The notes under the pieces were generated by a model, which saw only the letters and a list, made by a program, of their open reading frames with translations, was not told where the DNA came from and searched no databases. This document shows positions 1-8,207 of a stretch of DNA of 64,000 bases, one piece after another; position 1 is the first letter of the stretch, and each line of letters begins with the position of its first letter. Made by a program: the position numbers and the translations under genes. The stretch is taken from NCBI GenBank assembly GCA_029266945.1, contig JARIED010000007.1, positions 1 to 64,000 of the forward strand, in the 5' to 3' direction. Source of the stretch: Slackia sp. Lineage in GTDB: Bacteria > Actinomycetota > Coriobacteriia > Coriobacteriales > Eggerthellaceae.

Positions 1-9
1 ATATCACGA

Positions 10-66
10 AAAAAAAGCCGGGCGGCCGCACCGTTTTTCACGTTAAACAGAAGGCGGCCGCCCGGC
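10..66 (-). terminator. terminator of the rsmG-side operon
   Basis: Perfect 13-bp GC-rich stem (17-29 with 54-66) followed, on the minus strand, by a run of T (complement of the A tract at 10-16). It lies about 70 bp past the rsmG stop. The loop is unusually long (24 nt) and carries a parS-like sequence. Confidence 0.75.
34..49. promoter_or_regulatory. degenerate parS-like site
   Basis: Matches the ParB-binding palindrome TGTTTCACGTGAAACA at 14 of 16 positions. It lies in the loop of the terminator at 10-66. parA and parB commonly follow rsmG in Gram-positive bacteria and would lie just outside the left edge; that placement is inference. Confidence 0.4.
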
Positions 67-133
67 ATGGTCGATAGCAGACAGCGATGCCTCGCCAAAA
101 CTTCCCGCCACGGGAACTTTTGGCAAACCTCCC

Positions 134-850
134 TTAGCGCGGACGCAGCGGATCCTTCTGGGCCAGGCCGACCCTGCGCGGAAGCTTGACACGCGGCTTG
201 CCCGTTTTCTCGAATACGAAGATGCAGCGCGTGGAGCCGTCGCTCAATGAGAAATCGTGGCGCTCGACAAGCGCGAGCCCCACCATGTCCTGAATATCTA
301 GTGCGCAAGACAGCTCCTCTTCCGACGGCTGCGCTTTGTAGCACACAAGACGGCCGCCGCGTTTCAGCAGCGGCGAGGCAAGCTCCATCAACGAGCCCAG
401 GGCGCTCAACGCGCGCGCCGTGAGAACCGAGAATTCGCCGGCGCGTTCGCGGCCGAGGTCTTCGATTCTGCCCGCATACACGTCGACCCTGTCGCCCAGA
501 CCAAGCTGCGCGGCGACGCCCTCGAGCGCGCGCACCTTCTTCTGGACCGAATCGACGAGCAGGGTCTGCCTGCCCGTCATGATGCACATCGGCATGCCGG
601 GAAAGCCGCCGCCCGTGCCGAGGTCGGCATACAGACCCTCAGGCGCATCCGCAACGAACGGAAGGCCGGTCAGGCTGTCTTCCAAGTGAAGCACGATGCC
701 GCCCTCTTCGGAAAGAATCCTGGTGAGGTTCATCGTCTCGTTCACCTTCATAATCGCGTGCAGGTCGTCCATGAGCAAGCGCTCCTGACCCTCGTCGATA
801 TCGATGCCATGGCATTGCGCCATGATGTCCGCCAAGCGGCCCATATCCAC
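134..850 (-). CDS. rsmG: 16S rRNA (guanine-527-N7) methyltransferase RsmG
   Basis: 238-residue class I SAM methyltransferase that makes m7G527 in 16S rRNA. The SAM-binding loop is visible as YADLGTGGGFPGMP near residues 74-87, preceded by the family LHLEDSLTG segment. Length is normal. The first codon is GTG at 850; an in-frame ATG at 844 is the alternative. It is the last gene of the rpmH-rnpA-yidD-yidC-khpB-rsmG run and is followed by a strong terminator. Loss of this enzyme elsewhere gives low-level streptomycin resistance; nothing here looks damaged. Confidence 0.95.
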   Translation of the reverse strand: MDMGRLADIMAQCHGIDIDEGQERLLMDDLHAIMKVNETMNLTRILSEEGGIVLHLEDSLTGLPFVADAPEGLYADLGTGGGFPGMPMCIMTGRQTLLVDSVQKKVRALEGVAAQLGLGDRVDVYAGRIEDLGRERAGEFSVLTARALSALGSLMELASPLLKRGGRLVCYKAQPSEEELSCALDIQDMVGLALVERHDFSLSDGSTRCIFVFEKTGKPRVKLPRRVGLAQKDPLRPR

Positions 851-1009
851 CTCTTTCGCATATTCGGTACGGCATTGCCATTGTATCCGAGCCCGCGCAT
901 CGCGATCCGCGCGGCACGGCGCCCATAAAAAAACGCCGCCCCAGAAAGGGCGGCGTTGCGGCGGCTTCCCGCGAGCGGAAAGCCGCTCGATCCGGTCGAA
1001 TCGTATCCG

Positions 1010-1576
1010 CTAGCGGGGAATGACCACCACATGGCGGGCACTGCCCTCGCCCTCGGAAGCGGTCTCAACATCGTCACGGTCGCGCAGGGCGAGATGGACG
1101 ATGCGACGCTCGTACGGAGTCATCGGGCGCAACTTGACATTGCGGTCCTGGGAAACGGCGCGACGAGCGGCCGATTCGGCGATGGACTCGAGCTTCTGAC
1201 GCTGGCGGTTCTTGTAGCCTTCGACGTCAACCACCACGGGATAGCGGAAGCCGAGCGTGCGCGTGGTGATGGCGGAAATGATGAACTGCAGCGCATCGAG
1301 GGTCTTGCCATGGCGGCCGATCAGAATAGCCAGGTTGTCGCCGGTGATATCCAAGATCAGTTCGCCTTCGTCGCCCTCGTACTCGTCGATGGTCACTTCG
1401 CCGACATCGAAGTGCTTCAGGATGCCCTGAAGCGCGTCGATGGCGGTGTCGGCCACGCGGTCGAGTTCCTCTTCGGTCAGCTCGGTCATCTCGGTATGGG
1501 CGGTGTCGCCCTTCAGCTCACGAGGAGCATCCTCCTCGACGATGCCCTCTTCGACCATGATATCTTCCTCGGCCAT
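1010..1576 (-). CDS. khpB: KH/R3H RNA-binding protein KhpB (Jag, SpoIIIJ-associated)
   Basis: 188-residue cytoplasmic RNA-binding protein normally encoded next to yidC. An acidic N-terminal segment is followed by a KH domain (NLAILIGRHGKTLDALQFI, about residues 78-96) and a C-terminal R3H domain (RPMTPYERRIVHLAL). The Jag_N domain seen in some homologues is absent or reduced here, giving a short form. A clean Shine-Dalgarno (AAAGGA) precedes the ATG at 1576. The gene ends about 160 bp before rsmG. In other Gram-positive bacteria KhpB works with KhpA in cell elongation and division. Confidence 0.92.
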   Translation of the reverse strand: MAEEDIMVEEGIVEEDAPRELKGDTAHTEMTELTEEELDRVADTAIDALQGILKHFDVGEVTIDEYEGDEGELILDITGDNLAILIGRHGKTLDALQFIISAITTRTLGFRYPVVVDVEGYKNRQRQKLESIAESAARRAVSQDRNVKLRPMTPYERRIVHLALRDRDDVETASEGEGSARHVVVIPR

Positions 1577-1628
1577 GACGGGTCCTTTCTTTCACAACGC
1601 CGGAACGGCATCCGGCGAACGAACTCTT

Positions 1629-2399
1629 TTAGCGCTTCTTGGTCGGGCGCTTCTTCTTCACCTTGCGCTCGACGCTGACCTTCACCGGCTGGACCTCGAT
1701 CCGCTCGGCCTCTTTCGCGGCCTCTTCCTTCTTCAGGATGCGCATGGTCAGCTGGCTCTGCAGGATGCCGATGATGGAGGACGTACCCCAGAACAGCAGA
1801 ACACCTGCGGGCGAACCCCAGGAAATCCAGAGCATCATGAGGGTCATGATGCCGCCCATGATCAGCATCTGGTTACGCTGCGCGCTGTCGTTGTGGATGT
1901 TCTGCAGCACCATGGGCAGGAAGGTCGCGCCGGCGAACACCAGCATCAGGACCAGATACGGGAAGAACGCCATGAAGCCGTCGCCGAAGACGCCCGAAGG
2001 GGTCTGGGTGAGGTCGGGAACCATGCTGTAGAACGTGTACGCGGTCTCTCCCTGGCGTCCTCCCAGTTCACGAAGGGTCTGGAACATGGCAAGGAAGATA
2101 GGCATCTGCAAAAGCATGGGCAGGCAGCCCGCCAGAGGATTGAACTTGGTCTCGGCGTAAAGCTTCTGCATCTCCTCGTTCATGCGAACAGGGTCGTTGG
2201 AGAACTTGGTCTGGACTTCCTTGATCAGGGGCTGAATCTTCTGCATCTGAAAGTTCGATTTGATCTGCTTGTGCATGATCGGGGCGACGATCGCGCGGAA
2301 GATGATCGTGATGACGATGATCGCGAGACCCCAGTCGCCAACGAAATTAAAGAAGAATTGGATACAGCTGAATATCCAATCTTTGAACGCGTCCCACAT
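1629..2399 (-). CDS. yidC: membrane protein insertase YidC/Oxa1/SpoIIIJ
   Basis: 256-residue insertase of the short Gram-positive type, without the large periplasmic domain of proteobacterial YidC. About five membrane segments can be read. The conserved hydrophilic-groove Arg lies in IIFRAIVAP, and a cytoplasmic coiled segment (QKIQPLIKEVQTKF) follows. The C-terminus is strongly basic (ERKVKKKRPTKKR), as in forms that touch the ribosome. It inserts membrane proteins alone or with SecYEG. It sits between yidD and khpB in the classic origin-proximal operon. Confidence 0.96.
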   Translation of the reverse strand: MWDAFKDWIFSCIQFFFNFVGDWGLAIIVITIIFRAIVAPIMHKQIKSNFQMQKIQPLIKEVQTKFSNDPVRMNEEMQKLYAETKFNPLAGCLPMLLQMPIFLAMFQTLRELGGRQGETAYTFYSMVPDLTQTPSGVFGDGFMAFFPYLVLMLVFAGATFLPMVLQNIHNDSAQRNQMLIMGGIMTLMMLWISWGSPAGVLLFWGTSSIIGILQSQLTMRILKKEEAAKEAERIEVQPVKVSVERKVKKKRPTKKR

Positions 2400-2413
2400 A
2401 GACTTACACCTTT

Positions 2414-2677
2414 CTACAGTTCGTCGGGCACAGGGTCATAGCCTCCGGGATGGAAGGGATGACACCTGCATATCCTCTTGACAGTCAGCCATCCCCCGCG
2501 AATGAACCCGAACCGCTGAATGGCGATAAGTCCGTATTCGGAACACGTGGGAATATAGCGACAACACGCGGGGAAAAGGGGCGATATGGCGACGCGATAC
2601 ACTTTTATCAATGCGAGCGCAGCATTTTTGGGCAGCGCTCGAATAAACGACAAAGCCGCCTTGATCTTCATATGCAC
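2414..2677 (-). CDS. yidD: membrane protein insertion efficiency factor YidD
   Basis: 87-residue YidD/DUF37 protein with the family signature [19 protein letters not shown] and the C-terminal [15 protein letters not shown]. It is a small membrane-associated helper of YidC. The reading frame opens with GTG at 2677; ATG at 2671 is two codons further in and has the better-spaced AAGGTG. It ends 14 bp before yidC starts and follows rnpA by 22 bp, so the three are surely co-transcribed. Confidence 0.94.
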   Translation of the reverse strand: MHMKIKAALSFIRALPKNAALALIKVYRVAISPLFPACCRYIPTCSEYGLIAIQRFGFIRGGWLTVKRICRCHPFHPGGYDPVPDEL

Positions 2678-2699
2678 CTTCTCGTATCCGCCCGGAGCA

Positions 2700-3056
2700 T
2701 TATCGCGAAGCAGACTTCACAAGCCCCGCCTTCGACAGGGCCTTAGAACACGCAGTGCTCACTTTACTATAAGACGCCTTGAGAATAGGGGCGCGGGCCA
2801 GAAACACAACGTCGTAGCCGTCCCAAGGAGCGCCGCATGCGCGGGCGATTTCCCTCATGCGTCGTTTTGCGCCGTTGCGCCAAACGGCATTTCCCGACTT
2901 TTTTCCCGCAATAAAAGCAACACGACCATGATCGAGCTCATGGTCGTGTTGATTGCAATGCTTCAGCACCATGACCGTCAGAAACGGCGTGCTGAATCTT
3001 TTTCCTTGCGAGAAAAGAAGGGATATATCGGCGCTCGACTTAATGGTCGATTTCAA
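2700..3056 (-). CDS. rnpA: ribonuclease P protein component
   Basis: 118-residue basic protein subunit of RNase P, which removes tRNA 5' leaders. The RNR-like signature is [16 protein letters not shown], close to the family's RNR motif. The start is TTG at 3056, only 15 bp after the rpmH stop. Downstream yidD follows by 22 bp. The position immediately after rpmH is nearly universal in bacteria. Confidence 0.93.
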   Translation of the reverse strand: MKSTIKSSADISLLFSQGKRFSTPFLTVMVLKHCNQHDHELDHGRVAFIAGKKSGNAVWRNGAKRRMREIARACGAPWDGYDVVFLARAPILKASYSKVSTACSKALSKAGLVKSASR

Positions 3057-3071
3057 ACCGATGACCTTTCG

Positions 3072-3206
3072 TTACACGCAAAGACGCTTGCGGCCCTTGG
3101 CGCGACGTGCGGCCAAGACGGCACGACCACCCTTGGTAGCCATGCGGGCACGGAAACCGTGGCACTTGGCGCGCTTGCGCTTATTCGGCTGATAAGTGCG
3201 CTTCAT
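3072..3206 (-). CDS. rpmH: 50S ribosomal protein L34
   Basis: 44-residue protein read from the ATG at 3206: it begins [18 protein letters not shown] and ends [11 protein letters not shown]. This is the complete L34 family length and pattern. An AAAGGGAG Shine-Dalgarno precedes the start. It is the first gene of the leftward operon. The TTG start of rnpA lies 15 bp downstream. Confidence 0.97.
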   Translation of the reverse strand: MKRTYQPNKRKRAKCHGFRARMATKGGRAVLAARRAKGRKRLCV

Positions 3207-3261
3207 ATCGACTCCCTTTCAAACGGACAGAAACCATAATCCTTTGATGAATAGCCGTACG

Positions 3262-3289
3262 AGTATACCTCGCACAGATCAAAAGTAAA
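3262..3289 (-). promoter_or_regulatory. promoter of the rpmH operon
   Basis: On the minus strand TTTACT (complement of 3284-3289) is separated by 16 bp from TATACT (complement of 3262-3267). It points toward rpmH with about 50 nt of leader. It also marks the left border of the origin DNA. Confidence 0.55.
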
Positions 3290-4308
3290 GCATTTTTTCC
3301 TTATTCAACAGGGACAAGACGGAAAACACCGCATGAAAGGCAGTCGGACGCATAGCCCTGGCTCGCCTTTCCGCAACCGCCTACCACTATATATATGTAT
3401 AGAAGCGCCATCTTGTCGCACATGGAGTGCCAGAAGACCAGGCATGAAGAGACATCGTCCCGATCGGCGTGCCCCGAGAAAAAACTCGACGGCGGCCAGG
3501 GCTGCCGCGCGAAAAGTCTGTCGGATCGGCTGGCGGCGACCTTGCACGCATGCGCGCGCATGCGACAGGAAAAGACGAGGCTCTTTTCCGGGCAAAACGA
3601 ACGAATCGCGAAAACGTTTTCCGCACGATGCACGCCGGCAGACGCGGCAAAGGGCGGAATTTTCCTCTTCCACCGCAACGCTATGGAAAACCCCTCTCGG
3701 TTTCAGAAAAGGTATCCACTTGATCTCCAGGATTTCGTGAAAAGAATTTTTTTCACGAAGACCATCGTGGAAAAATGGAAAACTATCCTTCTTTCCACAT
3801 TACGTTTTCTTTCGCCCTTCCCTCTTATTGTGAGCATTGTTGAAATTGTTGAAAATAAAAAAGGTTTTTTCTTCACTATGTTGAAAACAATCTGTTAATT
3901 TCCTCAATGTCTAAAGTCAAACTCGTGAATTTTGTTGAAACAGTCGGAATAAAACCCTTCTTTTTAATATTTGAACTGGTGATTCTTTTTCTAACAATTT
4001 TGACGATAACAAGGTTGAAAATCCGGGGTATTTTGAAGTAAACCGTGGATAACCTTGTCAGATTCAGTCATTTTTCTTCCCTTCATTTTTCTTTTCCTCA
4101 CTTTTCAAGTCATTTTTCCTCAATGCAATTTCTCTTTTCTATAGTTTTCAATACTTTCAACACTTCCTGAATAAAAAGTTGAAATCGTGGAAAACCTCAG
4201 TCGGATTCAATGAAGAATTCCACACGGGGTGCAAAACGCCCTTGGAAAACTTTTCCACAAACCATAGAATGAGAAATCCACTCGGGAAAACGACGCGTCA
4301 TTTTTCCG
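3290..4308. other. upstream part of oriC (rpmH to GHKL-gene gap)
   Basis: About 1 kb without a convincing gene; the short overlapping frames at 3300-3900 match no protein pattern. DnaA-box-like 9-mers are TTATCCACG at 4044-4052 (minus), TTTTCCACG at 3766-3774 and 4186-4194 (minus), CTTTCCACA at 3791-3799 and TTTTCCACA at 4251-4259 (plus). The stretch 3830-4180 is strongly AT-rich against a 60% GC background. A perfect 10-bp inverted repeat TTCGTGAAAA / TTTTCACGAA lies at 3734-3759. Placement between rpmH and dnaA is the usual bacterial origin position. Confidence 0.8.
3839..4184. repeat. iterated GTTGAAA motif in the origin
   Basis: GTTGAAA occurs in direct orientation at 3839, 3848, 3880, 3934, 4014 and 4178 and inverted (TTTCAAC) at 4155-4161. 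Three copies extend to GTTGAAAA. They lie among the DnaA-box-like sites in the AT-rich tract. Another inverted copy lies at 7033-7039 beside the DnaA-trio-like tract. The motif does not resemble the DnaA box. Confidence 0.7.
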
Positions 4309-5154
4309 ATGGAAGCGCGTGTCGGCGAAAACATCGGAATCGGAAAAGCGTTGGAACACACTTCAAGCACACCGGAAAACGCACCTGACGTCGCCGCCTC
4401 CTTGAGCGGCGATTTTTCGCGTGCGCTCACGTCCGCGCGCATCGCGTGCTACGACGATTTCCGCAGCGCTCCCCGCATCACCGAAGTCAAGCCGAATTCG
4501 ACCGCGGAGTTCATCGAGGAGCTCGCCTCGACCACCTACGCCCAAGCCCAGCAGGCTGGAGGCGCCATCCCCTACACCGTTGTCAGGGAGGTCAGCGAGA
4601 ATTTCATCCACGCCCAATTCCGCGAAATCATCGTATCTATATATGACAATGGCAATACGATACGGTTCTCGGACCAGGGCCCCGGCATAGCCCAGAAGGA
4701 AAAGGCCCAGATGCCCGGATTCTCTTCGGCGGTCGAACCGATGAAGAAATACATCCGCGGCGTCGGAAGCGGGCTTCCCCTGGTCAAAGAGTACCTTTCG
4801 TTTTCGCACGGCCGCATAACCATCGAGGACAACCTCACCACGGGCGCCGTCGTCACCATCAGCATCAACCCTGACGACGGCCGCGAACCGCCGCGCAAGC
4901 AAGAGCCGCCGCAGCCCAAGCCCAAACGAAGCGCCTTGGTGCCGCCGCTCACCGATAGAGAGAAAGACATCCTCTATCTTTTGATGAAAGACGGGTCGCT
5001 CAGGCTCACCGACATCAAAAACGAGCTCGAGCTCAGCCCCAGCACCGTTCACCGAGCACTGACGAATCTCGAAGAAGCGGGACTGGTCGAAAGCGTCGGG
5101 AAAATCAGAACGCTGACGGAACTCGGACGCCGGATTGCAGGAAAGCTGTTCTGA
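4309..5154 (+). CDS. GHKL-type ATPase fused to a winged helix-turn-helix, beside dnaA
   Basis: 281 residues. The middle part looks like a histidine-kinase-type (GHKL) ATP-binding fold: N-box REVSENFIHA (93-102, Asn98), SDQGPGI (121-127) and a glycine-rich lid GVGSGL (151-156). No phosphoacceptor-His dimerisation domain or membrane segment is present, so this is not an ordinary sensor kinase. A proline-rich linker (190-212) leads to a C-terminal winged helix (214-281; LTDIKNELELSPSTVHRAL as recognition region). No good Shine-Dalgarno precedes ATG 4309, so the true start may be internal. It reads toward dnaA, 76 bp away. It is probably an ATP-dependent DNA-binding regulator; the target is unknown. 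Confidence 0.8.
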   Translation: MEARVGENIGIGKALEHTSSTPENAPDVAASLSGDFSRALTSARIACYDDFRSAPRITEVKPNSTAEFIEELASTTYAQAQQAGGAIPYTVVREVSENFIHAQFREIIVSIYDNGNTIRFSDQGPGIAQKEKAQMPGFSSAVEPMKKYIRGVGSGLPLVKEYLSFSHGRITIEDNLTTGAVVTISINPDDGREPPRKQEPPQPKPKRSALVPPLTDREKDILYLLMKDGSLRLTDIKNELELSPSTVHRALTNLEEAGLVESVGKIRTLTELGRRIAGKLF

Positions 5155-5230
5155 ACCCGACGCGAAAAAGCGTCACGAAACACGATATTCATCCTCTGAC
5201 GAGGGTTTTTAAGGAAAAGGTCGGATAACG

Positions 5231-6901
5231 ATGGTAGATTCCAGCAATCTTTACGAAACATGGCAGCTCGTCTGCAACCAGGTCAAGGGCTACGATTCCG
5301 TCAACCCCGTGCAGGTCGACGCCTTCTTCAGCCGCCTGCAGCCGCAGGCCATCTCGGACGGCTTCCTCATCGTGACCGCCGATACCGCCTTCATCAAAAG
5401 CCAGGTCGAACGCCGATTCATGACCACCATCCAGCAGGCCCTCAAAGACCTGTTCGGAATCGACTACCTGGTCGAAATCGAAGTCGACCCCATGGGCGAT
5501 GCTGCGGCGGGCGCCCCCGTTCAGATGACGGCCCCCGCCGCAGCTCCCGCTCCCATGGCTCCCGCTCCCGTGCCGGTACATCCTTTCGCAGGGAGCGTCG
5601 CCGCGCCGCAGCAGACAGTCGCCGAAACGCAGCCGGCGCCGGTCCAGGCGCATCACACGGGCACGACCCAGCCCATCCCGCCTGTTCAGGCGCAGCCCAT
5701 GCCAGCAGAGGAAGCACCCGACGCAACCGATGCCGCAGCGTTTCCGATGACCGCCGGCGAAGAAACCGAATTCGTCGAGCAGGTCCTTCCTTCGCCGCGC
5801 GGCGCCAACGCACGCCATCCGCGCAATGCGGTCAACGACACCGCCCTTCTTGCTTCGGCGCTCACGTTCGAGACCTTCGTCGTCGGCAACTCCAACCGTC
5901 TGGCGTATTCCATGGCCGTCGCGGTAGCCGAAGAACCGGGCAAGAAGAACCTCAACCCGCTGTTCATCTACGGCCGCAGCGGCCTGGGCAAAACCCACTT
6001 GCTGCGCGCTATCCAGAACTACATCATCGCGACGAATCCCCAGATGAGGGTCGTTTATATCGACTCTTCCGAATTCCTGTCCGACTACACGGCGGCCGTC
6101 GTGGCGCACGACAAAAACAAGGACAGCTACCTGAACTTCCAGAACCGCTACCTCGACGCCGACGTCCTGCTAATCGACGACGTGCAGAAGTTCCAGGGCA
6201 AATCCGCTACCGTCGATATCGTGTTCCAGCTGTTCAACAAGTTGACCGACATGGGCAAACAGGTCGTTCTGGCCGCCGACCGCGCGCCGAAGACGATCGA
6301 CATCGACGAACGCTACACGAGCCGCTTCAACTCCGGCGGAACCTGCGATATCCAGCCGCCGGAGGTCGAAACCAAGCTGGGCATCATCAAGGGATTCATC
6401 GAGGAATACCGTTCTTCGGAAAACGCCTACGACCTCTACGTGCCCGAAGATATACAAATGTATATAGCCGAGATCTCGAGCTCCAACGTCCGCGAGCTGA
6501 AAAGCGCGGTGACCAAGGTCATTTCGCAGATCACGTACTTCAACAACCCGGACATCTCGCTGCCCGACGTGCGCGTATTGCTTGAAAACCACTTCCTTTC
6601 CGGCGGCTCCAAGCGCCTCGACGTGGCCAGCATCCAGAAGGAAGTCGAACGCTACTACAAGATCAGCCACGCCGACCTGGTAGGCAAGAAACGCTCACGC
6701 AACATCGCCTACGCGCGACAGGTCGCTATGTATCTTTGCCGCCAGATGCTCGATATTCCCTACAACGACATCGGCAAACGCTTCGACCGCGACCACTCCT
6801 CCGTCATGTACTCCGTCGGCCAGGTCGAAGAGAAGCTCACGAAGAGCCGGGAGCTTCAGGAAGAGATCGAATTGATCATTAAGAACATTAGGGAAAACTA
6901 G
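5231..6901 (+). CDS. dnaA: chromosomal replication initiator protein DnaA
   Basis: 556-residue AAA+ initiator that binds DnaA boxes and melts the origin. Domain I occupies about residues 1-85. A long Ala/Pro/Gln-rich linker follows (90-190). The AAA+ core has Walker A YGRSGLGKTH (247-256) and Walker B VLLIDDVQ. Domain IV ends with IGKRFDRDHSSVMYS, a variant of the DnaA signature (DHSSV instead of the commoner DHTTV). The linker makes it longer than E. coli DnaA (467), as in other high-GC Gram-positives. AAGGAAAAGG precedes the ATG. Confidence 0.98.
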   Translation: MVDSSNLYETWQLVCNQVKGYDSVNPVQVDAFFSRLQPQAISDGFLIVTADTAFIKSQVERRFMTTIQQALKDLFGIDYLVEIEVDPMGDAAAGAPVQMTAPAAAPAPMAPAPVPVHPFAGSVAAPQQTVAETQPAPVQAHHTGTTQPIPPVQAQPMPAEEAPDATDAAAFPMTAGEETEFVEQVLPSPRGANARHPRNAVNDTALLASALTFETFVVGNSNRLAYSMAVAVAEEPGKKNLNPLFIYGRSGLGKTHLLRAIQNYIIATNPQMRVVYIDSSEFLSDYTAAVVAHDKNKDSYLNFQNRYLDADVLLIDDVQKFQGKSATVDIVFQLFNKLTDMGKQVVLAADRAPKTIDIDERYTSRFNSGGTCDIQPPEVETKLGIIKGFIEEYRSSENAYDLYVPEDIQMYIAEISSSNVRELKSAVTKVISQITYFNNPDISLPDVRVLLENHFLSGGSKRLDVASIQKEVERYYKISHADLVGKKRSRNIAYARQVAMYLCRQMLDIPYNDIGKRFDRDHSSVMYSVGQVEEKLTKSRELQEEIELIIKNIREN

Positions 6902-7099
6902 GGCAAAACCCGGGAAAGAGCGTGGAAAGAAAATTCGGCTCCGGAATCCGGTGGAAATCGGTGGGATCCCGGAAACAAGTATTCAGCCGTCATTTTTTAA
7001 TGATGACCAGCTGAAACGCCGAATTTTCTTCATTTCAACCGTCCTTATTATTACTACTATTCTAATTACTCTACCTTTCTAGGAAGAAGGGATACCGGC
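6902..7099. other. downstream part of oriC (dnaA-dnaN gap, DnaA-trio-like tract)
   Basis: 198 bp gap. DnaA-box-like CTTTCCACG (6921-6929, minus) and ATTTCCACC (6950-6958, minus) are followed by an inverted GTTGAAA copy (7033-7039), a short CGTCC spacer and TTATTATTACTACTA at 7045-7059. Its complement reads as five 5'-TAG/TAA triplets, the pattern of the DnaA-trio element described in Bacillus subtilis, whose unwinding site also lies between dnaA and dnaN. The stretch 7040-7080 is very AT-rich. dnaN's ribosome site (AGGAAGAAGG) ends the gap. Confidence 0.65.
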
Positions 7100-8197
7100 A
7101 TGAAATTCAACATCAACAAGAGCGAGCTGCTTAACGCGCTCACGATCGTCTCCAAGGGAGCCTCCTCCCGATCCACCCTGCCGGTGCTTTCCGGCGTCTA
7201 CGTTAAAGCACAAGGCGGCGGTCTCATCATGCAAACCACCGACCTCGAACGTTCTGTGCGCTACGACGTCCCTGCCTTGGTCGAAGAAGAAGGCGCTATC
7301 GTCATCCCAGAAAAACTGCTCCTCGACATCGTCAAGCAACTTCCCGAAGCCGCAGTCTCTTTCGAGACCTTCGAGGGAACCGTTTCTGTTTCCTGCGACC
7401 AGTCTTCCTTCGTCCTGAAAACCCTTGAAGCCGAAGACTTCCCGGAGTTTCCGGAAGTTGACGTCATGAGCCGCATCACCGTTCCGTTCGATGACTTCTG
7501 CACGATGGTCAAGCGCGTCGCGAAAGTCGCTTCCAAAGACCAAAGCCACGCCGTGCTCACCGGCGTTCTCATTTCCACGAGCGACACCGGCCTCAAGATG
7601 GTCGCGACCGACTCGTATCGCCTTGCCGTGTCCGAGATCGATTTCGCCGGTTGCCAGCAGGGTTTCGAAGCCATCGTTTCCGGTGCCTTCCTTCAAGAGG
7701 TCGCTTCCCTGCCGAAAATCGACGAGACGATCGAAATCGGCTTGTCCCAGAACCAAATCGTGTTCACCCATCAGAACATGGTGTTCATCAATCGTCGTAT
7801 CGAGGGTAACTTCCCCAATTACAAGCAACTCATTCCGAATTCCTATGTGACGCAGACCTGTTTCTCCACGCAGGAGCTCATTACCGCAGTCAAACGCGTC
7901 AGTTTGATCAGCAGCCTGTCCTCTCCGGTGAAATTCGATATCAACGACGCCGCTGGCAACGCGGTGATCAATACCGTTTCGCAGGACGTCGGATCGGCCG
8001 AGGTGGTTTTGGATTGCGACGTCATCGGAGAAAGCACGCAGATCGCGTTCAACCACCAGTACGTTTTGGACGGCCTGGCCTCCATTCCGACGCAGCAGGT
8101 CTACCTGGAGACGCAGTCGCCGCTCAAGCCCGGCATCTTCAAATCCGTGGGCGAGGAGAAGTTCCTCTATCTCGTCATGCCGGTGCGCATCGCATAG
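7100..8197 (+). CDS. dnaN: DNA polymerase III sliding clamp (beta subunit)
   Basis: 365 residues, normal length for the beta clamp, a dimeric ring that tethers polymerase III to DNA. N-terminal MKFNINKSELLNALTIVSKG and SSRSTLPVLSGV are family hallmarks, as is the C-terminal YLVMPVRI. It follows dnaA by 198 bp and precedes recF by 10 bp. Start ATG 7100 has a good Shine-Dalgarno. Confidence 0.98.
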   Translation: MKFNINKSELLNALTIVSKGASSRSTLPVLSGVYVKAQGGGLIMQTTDLERSVRYDVPALVEEEGAIVIPEKLLLDIVKQLPEAAVSFETFEGTVSVSCDQSSFVLKTLEAEDFPEFPEVDVMSRITVPFDDFCTMVKRVAKVASKDQSHAVLTGVLISTSDTGLKMVATDSYRLAVSEIDFAGCQQGFEAIVSGAFLQEVASLPKIDETIEIGLSQNQIVFTHQNMVFINRRIEGNFPNYKQLIPNSYVTQTCFSTQELITAVKRVSLISSLSSPVKFDINDAAGNAVINTVSQDVGSAEVVLDCDVIGESTQIAFNHQYVLDGLASIPTQQVYLETQSPLKPGIFKSVGEEKFLYLVMPVRIA

Positions 8198-8207
8198 GGC
8201 GGAGCCG

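Noticed and set aside
3301-3898. Several overlapping frames of 80-170 residues on both strands
   Set aside because: They overlap each other in all frames, lack good ribosome sites and match no pattern; the stretch is better explained as origin flank.
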